Of a DNA stretch of 64,000 nucleotides, positions 6,688-15,882 are shown in pieces. This stretch comes from Virgibacillus necropolis. Its GTDB lineage: Bacteria; Bacillota; Bacilli; Bacillales; Amphibacillaceae. The stretch covers positions 1,116,001 through 1,180,000 of the forward strand of contig NZ_CP022437.1 of the NCBI RefSeq assembly GCF_002224365.1, written 5' to 3'. The first letter of the stretch is position 1. Each line of letters begins with the position of its first letter. Both the position numbers and the translations under genes were made by a program. Under the pieces are notes generated by a model. It was given only the letters and a program-made list of their open reading frames with translations, was not told the origin of the DNA and did not search any database.

Positions 6688-8880
6688 TTGTTAATTAAAA
6701 ACCGAAACGCGTTTGTAACAAGAGCCTTGATACTTTCCTTAGCACCAATTCTATTCATGTTGTTGGCTAACAGCAGTTATGTTGATGCAGAAGAACATGA
6801 ACAGGAGAGTGAGTTAAACATGAATCCGATTCCTCAGGAAATGCAAATAGTAGGACAGGGCTTCCCACTAACCCCTGTAGTTGGTCTGGTTATTGGAGAG
6901 TCCACGGATGAAGCGGCGATTCGTGAAGTTGAACAGACTTTGAAAGAAGCTGATGTAAAACGAATCATCCGTAAAAGTGAAGGAGAGTCGAAACCAAACA
7001 CCCCTGTAACCATTTGGATTGGTGGTCCTTCAGAGAATCAGGACTCCAGTAAGATATTACAGGAACTTAGTGTGGACGGGCCAGAAAAGTTAAAGGAAGA
7101 AGGGTATGTGCTTGCTTCTCGTTTAACTGGAGACAAGCGTATAGTACTAGCTGGTAAAGATAAGGCTGGAACATATTATGCAGCACAAACTTTTGAGCAG
7201 CTGATTCAGGAAAGAGAAGGGCGTGATTGGATCCCTTCGATTGAAATTCGTGATTGGCCGGTAATGGCGCTACGAGGATCGATTGAAGGATTTTACGGAC
7301 CGCCTTGGAACCATGATGATCGATTAAGTCAGTTAGAGTTTTATGGAGAAAATAAAATGAATTCCTATATTTATGCGCCAAAAGATGATCCTTACCATCG
7401 AGAGGATTGGCGCGAACCATATCCGGAGGAAGAATTAAATGAATTGAAGGAACTAATTGATAAAGCAAATGAAAATCATGTGGAGTTCACATTTTCCCTC
7501 TCTCCAGGTAATACGGTTTGTTACTCAGGAGATCAGGACTTTGAGTTATTAATGGATAAGATGGAGGCGGTATGGGATTTAGGTGTGCGATCCTACGCTA
7601 TATTTCTAGATGATATCAGCTATGAGCTTCATTGCGAACAGGATATAGAAAAATTCGGAGATGATCCAGATCCGACGGCTGCAGCACAAGCTTATCTTTT
7701 AAATCGCTTTAACGAATCGTTTATCAAAACGCATGAAGGTGCAGAACGTTTGATTACAGTTCCAACTGACTATGCAGGAAATCATACAAACACATATAGG
7801 GAACAATTTGCTGACTTAGTACATGATGATACGATAGTGATGTGGACAGGTCCTGCAGTCGTTCCTGAGGAAATCACCTCAGAAGGGGCAAAAGAAGTTT
7901 CGGAAATCTTTAAACATGATCTGTTTATTTGGGATAATTACCCCGTGAATGACTTTGATAGAAATCGTTTGTTTCTTGGTCCACTTGTAAAACGGGATGC
8001 TGATTTAACAGAAAACGGTGTGATTGGACTGGCAGCAAATCCAATGAATGAAGCAGAAGCCTCCAAAATTCCATTGTACACAATTGCTGATTATACATGG
8101 AATCCATATAATTATGATCCCAAAGAATCATGGGAACGTAGTATTCAATCATTTGGGGGAGATGCCGCTGAAGCATTAAAAACGTTTGCAGAAAACTCTT
8201 ATTCTTCTAGGATTACCGATAAGGAATCCTTAACCTTAGAACCTTTGCTAGATAAGTTTTGGGAGGCTTATATGAACAATGATGCGGAGGAGGAGGCAGG
8301 AAGTCTGTTAGCAGAATTCGAGAATCTGCAAACGGTACCAGATCGTCTGCAGAAAAATATGGATAATAAACAATTCCTTGAAGAAATAGACCCATATTTA
8401 AAAAAACTGGAATTATCAGGGGAAGCAGGGGTCGTTGCTGTAAATCTATTAATGTCTGAGAAAGCAGGGGATTCCAATTCAGCAGACCAATATAGAGAAG
8501 AACTAACCTCCTTGATTAGTCAGCTGGATGAAATTCCGCAAGAAATGGGTAAATTTGTAATAAAACCATTCCTCATACAAGCTATATATGGAGAATACGT
8601 TCTTTCAAGGCCATTGGATGGCGTGAATAAAGTTCGCGGTGCGGGGGAGCTCATCCAGTATACACCTAAGCATGGCGATACCACCAGAACCAACATTTAT
8701 GGATATGAAGTTACCGTGGTAGAGGGAACAATTGTTGAAAGAGGCGGGAACAATTCCTCGATTCCTGATAATGGTTATGTATTAAGTATACATGGTAGTG
8801 ATTGGCTTATGGAAAATGCGTTACTCGGTGCAGAAGTTGAAATAGAAGATGGTCAGGTGCTTATTACTATACCTAAATAA
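6688..8880 (+). CDS. Secreted GH84 beta-N-acetylglucosaminidase (O-GlcNAcase-like)
   Basis: A 730-residue exported glycosidase. A signal peptide is clear (basic N-terminus, hydrophobic residues about 13-28, then a cleavage-type SSYVDAEE). A family-20-like N-terminal domain is followed by the GH84 barrel, which begins with GFYGPPWNHDDRLSQL near residue 201 and carries YIYAPKDDPYHR and the catalytic FLDDI pair (Asp308 and Asp309). GH84 enzymes remove beta-linked GlcNAc by substrate-assisted catalysis. Outside a Bacillus-type cell this would act on glycan or peptidoglycan debris or on host glycans. The TTG at 6688 is chosen because AAGGGAG lies 10 bp upstream; another TTG at 6658 is too close to its site. 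The last 200 residues are helical and unassigned. Confidence 0.9.
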   Translation: MLIKNRNAFVTRALILSLAPILFMLLANSSYVDAEEHEQESELNMNPIPQEMQIVGQGFPLTPVVGLVIGESTDEAAIREVEQTLKEADVKRIIRKSEGESKPNTPVTIWIGGPSENQDSSKILQELSVDGPEKLKEEGYVLASRLTGDKRIVLAGKDKAGTYYAAQTFEQLIQEREGRDWIPSIEIRDWPVMALRGSIEGFYGPPWNHDDRLSQLEFYGENKMNSYIYAPKDDPYHREDWREPYPEEELNELKELIDKANENHVEFTFSLSPGNTVCYSGDQDFELLMDKMEAVWDLGVRSYAIFLDDISYELHCEQDIEKFGDDPDPTAAAQAYLLNRFNESFIKTHEGAERLITVPTDYAGNHTNTYREQFADLVHDDTIVMWTGPAVVPEEITSEGAKEVSEIFKHDLFIWDNYPVNDFDRNRLFLGPLVKRDADLTENGVIGLAANPMNEAEASKIPLYTIADYTWNPYNYDPKESWERSIQSFGGDAAEALKTFAENSYSSRITDKESLTLEPLLDKFWEAYMNNDAEEEAGSLLAEFENLQTVPDRLQKNMDNKQFLEEIDPYLKKLELSGEAGVVAVNLLMSEKAGDSNSADQYREELTSLISQLDEIPQEMGKFVIKPFLIQAIYGEYVLSRPLDGVNKVRGAGELIQYTPKHGDTTRTNIYGYEVTVVEGTIVERGGNNSSIPDNGYVLSIHGSDWLMENALLGAEVEIEDGQVLITIPK

Positions 8881-8917
8881 TTCTCATTTTAACCCGGGCA
8901 ATTAACCTATACAAGTA

Positions 8918-8983
8918 TAAAATGTACCCTAAAGAGTAGTCACCTTTTTCAGTGTTTACTCTCCATAGGGTACATTTTAATTT
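8918..8983. terminator. Bidirectional terminator between convergent genes
   Basis: AAAATGTACCCT and AGGGTACATTTT pair over 12 bp, with further pairing of GAGTA and TACTC inside. A-rich and T-rich flanks on the two sides would end both the GH84 transcript and the amidohydrolase transcript coming from the right. Confidence 0.75.
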
Positions 8984-9100
8984 CTCCGGGTAGTCATTTG
9001 TTATCTGCTGTTTTAATCCACCTTGTAAAAAAGAACAGTTGTTAATATATTTGCAATAATAATTACTTTAGCGAACTACTATCTTTAGGTATCAATTCTT

Positions 9101-10723
9101 TCATGACTTGACTTCTACTTTGGTTTTATTATAAACAATTTCACCATCAATCATTGTCCATTCTACTTGTGCTTCTAATAGTTCATCAGTATCGGTATTC
9201 ATTAATGAACGGTCGAAAAGAATGAGATCGGCTAATTTTCCAGGTTCTAAACTTCCTTTTACGTCTTCCTCAAAAGATGCATACGCTCCATTAATCGTGT
9301 ACATTCTTATAGCTTCTAAGAGAGAAACCTTTTGGTTTTCACCAACTATTTGTCCTGAGTGAGATTGACGTGTTAATGAAGTATGAATCCCACGAATTGG
9401 TGAAAAGTCAGTAACAGGACAGTCAGATGCAATTGCTGCTACAACATCCTCCTTTAAATAGTCTCCTAGTGGATACATATGCGCAGCACGTTCCCCATAG
9501 TTCTCAATATATCCATCTCCATACTCGTAATGGAATGCAGGATTTGGTATCGGTACTACATTTTGTTCTTTCATTCTTTTGATTAGGTCGGGTGTTGCTA
9601 TACCTGCATGCTCAATTCGATGTCTTGTATCTTGACGAGGGTATAATTCATTTGCTTTTTCGATGCATTTTAACAGCATATCAATTGCAGCGTCACCTTG
9701 TGCATGAGAAGTTATCTGCCAACCCTTTGCGTGGGCGGGAATAAATAATTCATCAACTTCTTCCTGCTTGAAATAATGAACACCAAAGTTTTCTGGGTCA
9801 CTCGTATAAGGATCACGTGTCCATATGGTTGGACCGCTACTACTGCCATCAAGGAATAGTTTCACTGGTCCAATTTTGAACTTATTATCCCCTAATCCAG
9901 TAAATATTCCTGAATCAACCATATGTTTAACAACATCTTGCGGTTTACTTAATGCCCCAATCATTGCATAAATGCGCTGTTTAATAACACCCTTTTGTGA
10001 GTCAGCTTGTAAAGCATGTATATTGTCTAGACCATAGCCTGTAGCATCATGAATAGATGTGATCCCTTTTTCTGCAAAATGTTCAGAAGCAATTTTATGT
10101 GCCTTTCTCATTTCTTCATCTGTAAAAGAAGCCACGGTAAACATTTTCATATGAGCATTTTCGACCATTAGTCCCGTGAGTTCTCCGTCTTTTCTTTTTT
10201 CAAACCTTCCACCATCCGGGTCAGGGGTATTCTTATCAATATTAGCCAGGCGAAGTGCATGACTATTCACAGCTGAAATATGCCCACATGTGCGCACTAC
10301 AAGAATAGGATGGTCTGTTGTAACAGTGTCCATTTCTTCTTTTGTTGGAAAACGTTTTTCTGCTATGTTTCCCTCATGGTAACCCCAAGCTCGGATCCAT
10401 TCCCCCTTAGGAGTACTAGTTGCTCTTTTTTTTATATCTTTCAGTAGATTATCGATGGATTGAATATGTTCACTTTTACATGAAATTGAAAGTGCATTAG
10501 TCCCATACATCGTAATATGCAGATGAGAGTCAATGAAACCGGGCATCAATGTATTGCCATTCAATTTAATAACTTCACTATTTTCATCTTTTAGTGTTAG
10601 GATATCTTCGGTTGACCCAACTGCTTGGATCCTATTCCCCTTTATAGCTACTGCTTCTGTAACTTGATTGCTACCATTAACCGTTATAACTTCTCCATCA
10701 ATAAATAAAGTTTGTTTTTCCAA
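9101..10723 (-). CDS. YtcJ-like metal-dependent amidohydrolase
   Basis: A 540-residue protein of the amidohydrolase_3 group. The N-terminal beta-sandwich strand is followed by the metal-binding GFIDSHLHI near residue 62. Then come RTCGHISAVNSHALRLANID, a metal-bridging region around KLFLDGSSSG, SHAQGDAAID near 340 and IASDCPVTDFSP near 430, and the C-terminal LEPGKLADLILFD. YtcJ-type enzymes cleave amides, formamides or cyclic amides, and exact substrates are mostly unknown. It starts with TTG after AAGGGAGG and follows the symporter gene on the same strand with a 25-bp gap, so the pair probably takes up and hydrolyses the same compound. Confidence 0.85.
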   Translation of the reverse strand: MEKQTLFIDGEVITVNGSNQVTEAVAIKGNRIQAVGSTEDILTLKDENSEVIKLNGNTLMPGFIDSHLHITMYGTNALSISCKSEHIQSIDNLLKDIKKRATSTPKGEWIRAWGYHEGNIAEKRFPTKEEMDTVTTDHPILVVRTCGHISAVNSHALRLANIDKNTPDPDGGRFEKRKDGELTGLMVENAHMKMFTVASFTDEEMRKAHKIASEHFAEKGITSIHDATGYGLDNIHALQADSQKGVIKQRIYAMIGALSKPQDVVKHMVDSGIFTGLGDNKFKIGPVKLFLDGSSSGPTIWTRDPYTSDPENFGVHYFKQEEVDELFIPAHAKGWQITSHAQGDAAIDMLLKCIEKANELYPRQDTRHRIEHAGIATPDLIKRMKEQNVVPIPNPAFHYEYGDGYIENYGERAAHMYPLGDYLKEDVVAAIASDCPVTDFSPIRGIHTSLTRQSHSGQIVGENQKVSLLEAIRMYTINGAYASFEEDVKGSLEPGKLADLILFDRSLMNTDTDELLEAQVEWTMIDGEIVYNKTKVEVKS

Positions 10724-10748
10724 AAAAAATCCTCCCTTATGATACTGG

Positions 10749-12251
10749 TTATTTTGCTTCTATTGTATTTGTCGGTGTGTCTTCTTCATATAATTCATCT
10801 ACCATGTCAGGAAAGAAACGTTCGATTGTTTCTCTAGACGCAGGTTTTGTCATCAATGAAACAGTAACGAAGACAGACATGTTTACCAATAACCCCCAAA
10901 TTCCAGCGTGAACGCCAAGCGGGTGAGGGTACACGAAAGAAAATAGTACGGTTACAATAAATCCTCCAAATAACCCCCAAAATGTACCTTGCTTTGTTGC
11001 TCTTGGCCAGAAAAACATACCGACAATTGCCGGAAATGCTTGTCCAATAAATCCATATCCTATTAACAATATATACACCAAACTTGCTGGCTCCATGATG
11101 GAGATAGGTGCGATAATAAAAACCATGATTGGGAATATCAATCTTCTCGTCCATTTTCCAGCGGTATCATCATCCCACTTTAAAAGTGGTTGTAGTACAT
11201 CTTTGCTATAGCTAAGGGCAGTTGCATGAATACAAGGTTCACTGGAAGACATTGCAGCAGCCAACGTACCAGCACCTAGAAGACCTGCGACAATTACAGG
11301 CATATTATCTACTGCCATTTGAATAGCTACTGTATCTGGATTTGCAAGATTTGGGTACATAAAGATTCCAATAAAGCCAACTACTATCATTGGTATGAGT
11401 ACTATATAAAACGTTGGTAGTAAAGTGGCTGCTCGTTTGATAGACTTCTTTGAATTTGCTCCCATCCACTGTATCCAGTGAGTTTGCCAAATAGAAAAAA
11501 TAGAAATCAATATCGAAGTTGTCCAAAATGTAACATTCATATCACCTAACGCCCCAGGTAGTGTCATGAACTCCGGAATATCAGCTTTTACGCGTTCAAA
11601 AATAGGCCTGAATGAATAACCTCCAGTAAATTGGTGAGTAGCCCATAGACCTACAAACCATGAGACAACTAACATTAATCCACCTTGAAAGGCATTTGTA
11701 ACACCTATCGCTTTTAGACCACTTTTATACAGGTAGATAGAAATAACACCAAGAGATATAAAAACACCGACCCATGTAGGAATCAAACCGTAACTCATTA
11801 CGTTCAAGATATAAGCGGCTCCAGTTGTCTGAAGTATTGCATAGGCCAGAATTCCAATTGAAGTAACAATTGAGGCTAATCCCCCTAGTTGTTTACTTTC
11901 ATAACGATCAGATATTGCAGCTGACTGTGTAACGTGATTATATTTTTTCCCGAGTTCCCATACTTTCGGACCGAAATACCAAGCAACGATAGCCATATAC
12001 GTTAAATAGATTACAACATATAAAACAGGTACACCTTTAGAAAAGGCCCATCCTGGTGAACCCATGAACGTATATGCACTAACACCCCCGGCACCAATTA
12101 GAAGATACATCATAATGGGCCCCATGCTTCGGCTACCAACACCCCATTCTTCCGCATCATCCATATTTCTCCCTTTACCCGCGGAATAACCGAGTATCAC
12201 AGCAATTACCATGTAGGAAACAGTGATAATAAATGGAATGTAAATACCCAT
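10749..12251 (-). CDS. Sodium:solute symporter (SSS family)
   Basis: A 500-residue carrier with about 13 membrane segments, the usual length of the SSS family. The early segment with GSPGWAFSKGVPVLY, the SSSEPCIHATALSYSKDV region near residue 335 and a late YGFIGQAFPAIVG segment are typical of the family branch that includes pantothenate and monocarboxylate symporters. It imports an organic solute with sodium. Its ATG overlaps the stop of the small membrane protein before it (TAATG), and the amidohydrolase follows, so the three form one operon. The substrate is not known; an amide or cyclic ureide would fit the neighbours. Confidence 0.88.
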   Translation of the reverse strand: MGIYIPFIITVSYMVIAVILGYSAGKGRNMDDAEEWGVGSRSMGPIMMYLLIGAGGVSAYTFMGSPGWAFSKGVPVLYVVIYLTYMAIVAWYFGPKVWELGKKYNHVTQSAAISDRYESKQLGGLASIVTSIGILAYAILQTTGAAYILNVMSYGLIPTWVGVFISLGVISIYLYKSGLKAIGVTNAFQGGLMLVVSWFVGLWATHQFTGGYSFRPIFERVKADIPEFMTLPGALGDMNVTFWTTSILISIFSIWQTHWIQWMGANSKKSIKRAATLLPTFYIVLIPMIVVGFIGIFMYPNLANPDTVAIQMAVDNMPVIVAGLLGAGTLAAAMSSSEPCIHATALSYSKDVLQPLLKWDDDTAGKWTRRLIFPIMVFIIAPISIMEPASLVYILLIGYGFIGQAFPAIVGMFFWPRATKQGTFWGLFGGFIVTVLFSFVYPHPLGVHAGIWGLLVNMSVFVTVSLMTKPASRETIERFFPDMVDELYEEDTPTNTIEAK

Positions 12252-12469
12252 TATTTAATCCCCCCGATCTTGTTGATAAACCACATAATAAAGGTTGTTA
12301 AAAAGATAATAATTACTGACCAAGTCATAAGGATAGGCATCCCTAGAATAATAGTTTCATTGTTAAGTAATGGTATTACTGGCCAGCTACCTAAAAGAAT
12401 TACAAAAATGATTAGACCCAAACTAATCCAACCTTTACCTGTGTTAGGAAGTCTGAATGTGGCTTTCAT
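12251..12469 (-). CDS. Small two-helix membrane protein, symporter partner (DUF3311-like)
   Basis: A 72-residue protein with two hydrophobic segments (about 14-34 and 40-63) and a basic C-terminal end. Proteins of this size and topology commonly precede SSS-family symporter genes and are thought to be small accessory subunits. Start and ribosome site are clear (GGAGGGGATATAA before ATG), and the gene is translationally coupled to the symporter. The family name is given from general resemblance only. Confidence 0.7.
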   Translation of the reverse strand: MKATFRLPNTGKGWISLGLIIFVILLGSWPVIPLLNNETIILGMPILMTWSVIIIFLTTFIMWFINKIGGIK

Positions 12470-12621
12470 TTATATCCCCTCCGTGATTTATTTTTTATTT
12501 AAGGAAATTCAATGTGACCTGAAATAGTTGTTTCGTGTCTATATCTTCAGTGTTAGCGCATTCATTTCGACGCAACCCTTTCATCAATTCAAAAAACTCA
12601 TGACGCAATTCCGATATTAAA

Positions 12622-12870
12622 TCCTCCTCCATTCGGACTGTTTTGAATTCGCAGAATAAATATAACTATAAAGAAAATGCCAAACAAGAACACTAATCAA
12701 AGTGTTAAATATGAAGTTGGCTCGTTTCACGTTGTGTCCATGTAATGTGCGCAGTAATGTTTTATGAAGCATCCTCTAGAAGTAGTATTTCTTAAGAGCA
12801 AGGTAATTCATAGGATTCATAAAATTATTTCAATCTTTTGCTTAATTTTTCCAGTCGTTGACACAGTGAA
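12622..12870 (-). pseudogene. Decayed 3' end of a second pucR-type regulator with its downstream flank
   Basis: On the minus strand, 12781-12860 can be read (with stops and a frameshift) as LCQRLEKL and then FMNPMNYLALK. These correspond to LYHRLGKIEQL and FMDPMNRLALE near the C-terminus of the intact PucR protein ending at 23322. The adjacent non-coding stretch 12622-12745 also aligns with 23180-23315 (shared AACTATAAAG, AAGAACACTAA, TGTTAAATA in the same order and spacing). This is a duplicated regulator locus of which only the last codons and flank survive. The remainder of the 12470-13154 gap shows no gene. Confidence 0.65.
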
Positions 12871-13088
12871 TGCAGACTAAGCAAAAAACATTTGATAAAT
12901 AAAAAACACCTCTCGTGGACTAAACGTTAAATAAAGAAATAGATTCCTATACATAGTGTACATTGTACTTGCTTTTTCGCTATTGTAAAGTTACCTATAT
13001 AACCTTTTTTCCTGTTTACTTGCTTTTTACAATTGAAGGATGAAAGTTTAATTAAAAATAACAGAATCTTTAGAAGAGACTTTAAAAT

Positions 13089-13117
13089 TTGTAGAAAAAG
13101 ATGATAAGTTATGTAAT
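13089..13117 (+). promoter_or_regulatory. Candidate promoter of the pyrimidine degradation operon
   Basis: TTGTAG, 17 bp, TGTAAT, about 37 bp before the first start codon. It is a moderate match. A palindromic GTACATTGTAC at about 12959-12969 upstream could be a regulator site, but its owner is not known. Confidence 0.35.
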
Positions 13118-13154
13118 AATTAAACTATAAAACTAGTAAGAAAGGATGTGCAAA

Positions 13155-14402
13155 ATGAGAAAAGAAGGGTTATTAATTAATGGAGAAAGACTTAAAAATA
13201 CGATGGAACGTTTCGCTGATTTTGGGCGGACCGAAAACAATGGAGTAACTCGTTTAGCGTTATCTGAAGAGGATGGCTTGGCGCGGGACTTTTTTTGTTC
13301 TAGTTGTGAGGAGTTAGGGCTATCTGTAAAAATTGATGACTTGGGGAATACCTATGCAACGCTTGAAGGTGTCGAGAATAAACCACCGATCGTGATAGGA
13401 TCACATTTGGACTCCGTAAAGAAAGGCGGTAGATTCGACGGAGTTCTAGGTGTACTAGCTGGATTGGAAGTAATTCGAACGCTTGTGGAGAACAAGATTA
13501 AACCGCAAATCCCAATCACAGTTGTAAACATTACAAATGAAGAAGGGGCAAGATTTGAGCCATCAATGATGTCATCGGGAATTCTTTCTGGAAAATTTGA
13601 AAAGGCTACCATGATGGAAAAGGTGGATGCAAACGGAATCACGTTTAGGGAAGCACTGCAGAAAATTGGATACGCAGGTGATTACGAGAACCGTCTTGAA
13701 GATGCTACCGCCTTTTTAGAGTTACATATTGAACAAGGTCCAATTCTTGAGAGAGAATCTATTTCTATTGGCGTTGTTGAGTGTGTACTTGGAATGGTTT
13801 GCTATGAAATAGAGGTAACTGGTGAATCTGATCATGCAGGAACAACTCCGATGGACATGAGAAAGGATGCTCTCTTTGGAACAAATAATTTAATCGCTGA
13901 GGCTCGCAAGAAATTGAGTGCTCTTGATAATAATTTAGTTTACACAATGGGTAGAATGAATGTTTACCCGAATGTACACACAGTTATCCCGAATAAAGTT
14001 GTCTTTTCACTGGAAGCAAGGCACCAGAATTCGGAAACGATTAGCCAAGTTGAGGACATTATCCAAGAACTTACACAGTTTTCTTCGAAAGAGGGCTGTG
14101 ATGTTAAGGTTACAAAGTTATGGGGACGGGATACAGTTTGGTTCAATAAGGAAGTGTGTGATCTACTAGAGCAATCAACAAAGTCATTGGGATACTCCTA
14201 TAAAAAAATGGTGAGTGGTGCTGGTCATGATGCACAGTTTTTAGCAAGCTATATCCCTTCTGCAATGATTTTTGTTCCAAGTATTAATGGGAAAAGCCAT
14301 GCCGAAGAAGAACTGACTGAATGGGAAGATTGTGAAAAAGGGGTTAATGTTTTACTAGAAACTGCTTTAACGCTGTCAACTAGTGGGAAGCTCAGTTATT
14401 GA
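13155..14402 (+). CDS. M20-family carbamoyl-amino-acid amidohydrolase (probable beta-ureidopropionase)
   Basis: A 415-residue Zn-dependent amidase of the hydantoinase/carbamoylase group. Metal-ligand motifs are in place: GSHLDSVKKGGRFDG (His and bridging Asp) near residue 82, NEEGARF near 119 and ELHIEQGP near 186. The dimerisation domain segment SDHAGTTPMDMR is typical. The family hydrolyses N-carbamoyl amino acids, N-carbamoyl-beta-alanine or allantoate to free amine, CO2 and ammonia. As the first gene of a PreT-PreA-dihydropyrimidinase operon, the best reading is N-carbamoyl-beta-alanine amidohydrolase, the third step of pyrimidine degradation. The start at 13155 is preferred because AAAGGATG sits 8 bp upstream; an ATG at 13146 overlaps that site. 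Confidence 0.85.
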   Translation: MRKEGLLINGERLKNTMERFADFGRTENNGVTRLALSEEDGLARDFFCSSCEELGLSVKIDDLGNTYATLEGVENKPPIVIGSHLDSVKKGGRFDGVLGVLAGLEVIRTLVENKIKPQIPITVVNITNEEGARFEPSMMSSGILSGKFEKATMMEKVDANGITFREALQKIGYAGDYENRLEDATAFLELHIEQGPILERESISIGVVECVLGMVCYEIEVTGESDHAGTTPMDMRKDALFGTNNLIAEARKKLSALDNNLVYTMGRMNVYPNVHTVIPNKVVFSLEARHQNSETISQVEDIIQELTQFSSKEGCDVKVTKLWGRDTVWFNKEVCDLLEQSTKSLGYSYKKMVSGAGHDAQFLASYIPSAMIFVPSINGKSHAEEELTEWEDCEKGVNVLLETALTLSTSGKLSY

Positions 14403-14467
14403 TAGATTCATACAGAATATAAAAAGAACTATTCTAGGCCACATGTAAAAATGAGGAGGACGTCATT

Positions 14468-15850
14468 ATGCATATGAACCGTTTTAAGGATAAAACGACT
14501 TCACTGAAGGACTTATCATTAAACTTCAATGAGATCGAGCCTGACTTATCGCCTAAGGAAGCAATGGATGAATCAAATCGATGTCTTTATTGTTACGATG
14601 CACCTTGTATTACTGCCTGTCCGACTGACATTAATATTCCATCCTTTATTAAAAAGATTGCATCTGGAAATATGAAAGGGTCAGCTAAAGTCATTATGGA
14701 CGCTAATCCGGTAGGAGCAAGTTGCGCACGAGTATGTCCGACAGAAGACTTGTGTGAAGGTGCCTGTGTGTTAAACGATGCCTCTCTACCGATAATGATT
14801 GGGAATTTGCAGAGACATGCAACAAACTGGGCGATAAAAAATAATGAACAATTGTTTGAAGCTGGTGAAGATAACGGAAAAACAGTCGCAATTGTAGGTG
14901 GTGGTCCTGCTGGATTGTCTGCGGCTCGTGAACTTGCTCGTCTTGGATTTAACGTAACTATTTTTGAAGCGAAAGAAAAAGCCGGTGGTCTTGATACGTT
15001 CGGTATTGTTTCGTTCCGTTTGCCGCAAGAAGTGTCGTTATGGGAAGTGGAACAAGTTGAAAACCTGGGTGTAGAGATTCGTACGAATACCATGATTGGA
15101 CGAGACATTTCTGTCAGTGACATTGAAAGCGCTTACGATGCAATTGTGCTGGCTGTTGGGTTATCAAAAGTGCCGATGCTTGGTATAGAAGGTGAGAATG
15201 CAAACGGCGTACACGATGCTATTAATTTTGTTGAAACGACAAAGACACCACCGTTACGTGAGGATTTTATTGGCAAAAAAGTTGCCATTATTGGTGCAGG
15301 AAATACAGCGATTGATGCCGCTACTTGTTCTGTTCGCCTAGGGGCAAGTGATGTGAAAATGTTGTACCGGCGAACGGAAGCTGAAATGACGGCATATGAG
15401 TTCGAATATGAATTTGCTAAGCAAGAGAATGTTGAATTTAGATGGTTAACACAACCGATGAAGATTTTGACAGATAGTGAGGGAAAAGTTAACGCGCTAG
15501 AGTGTATCCGCATGGAACTTGGAGAAGCGGACGTTTCTGGCCGTCGTCGTCCATCCCCGGTCAAAGATTCAGCGTTTACGATAGAGGTGGATGCGGTTAT
15601 TAAGGCGATCGGACAATCGCGTTTTGTGGATTTAATTGAAGAATTTGATCTCAGTCATGACCGAGGTATTGTGACTATTGATTCTGATACACATCAAACC
15701 TCAAATCCAAAAGTATTCGCAGCAGGTGATGTGATTTTCGGTAATGGTCAAGGAGAGGCAATGGTCGTTGAAGCGGCAGAACAAGGAAAGTTAACCGCTT
15801 ATTCGATCTATAAAGAATTGATTGGTGAGAACGCGACTGTAAATGCTTAA
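14468..15850 (+). CDS. preT: NAD(P)-dependent dihydropyrimidine dehydrogenase, subunit PreT
   Basis: A 460-residue FAD and Fe-S flavoprotein of the glutamate-synthase-small-subunit type. Cysteines for two 4Fe-4S clusters are visible near the N-terminus (CLYCYDAPCITACP from about residue 40 and SCARVCPTEDLCEGAC from about 87). They are followed by an FAD fold (GGGPAGLSAA) and an NAD(P) fold (GAGNTAIDAA). It passes electrons between NAD(P)H and the PreA subunit, so that uracil or thymine is reduced to the dihydro form. The start has GAGGAGG 8 bp upstream. The gene is followed after 32 bp by preA, the normal order. Confidence 0.9.
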   Translation: MHMNRFKDKTTSLKDLSLNFNEIEPDLSPKEAMDESNRCLYCYDAPCITACPTDINIPSFIKKIASGNMKGSAKVIMDANPVGASCARVCPTEDLCEGACVLNDASLPIMIGNLQRHATNWAIKNNEQLFEAGEDNGKTVAIVGGGPAGLSAARELARLGFNVTIFEAKEKAGGLDTFGIVSFRLPQEVSLWEVEQVENLGVEIRTNTMIGRDISVSDIESAYDAIVLAVGLSKVPMLGIEGENANGVHDAINFVETTKTPPLREDFIGKKVAIIGAGNTAIDAATCSVRLGASDVKMLYRRTEAEMTAYEFEYEFAKQENVEFRWLTQPMKILTDSEGKVNALECIRMELGEADVSGRRRPSPVKDSAFTIEVDAVIKAIGQSRFVDLIEEFDLSHDRGIVTIDSDTHQTSNPKVFAAGDVIFGNGQGEAMVVEAAEQGKLTAYSIYKELIGENATVNA

Positions 15851-15882
15851 CGAATCACAAACAAGTTACGGGAGGTATTTTT

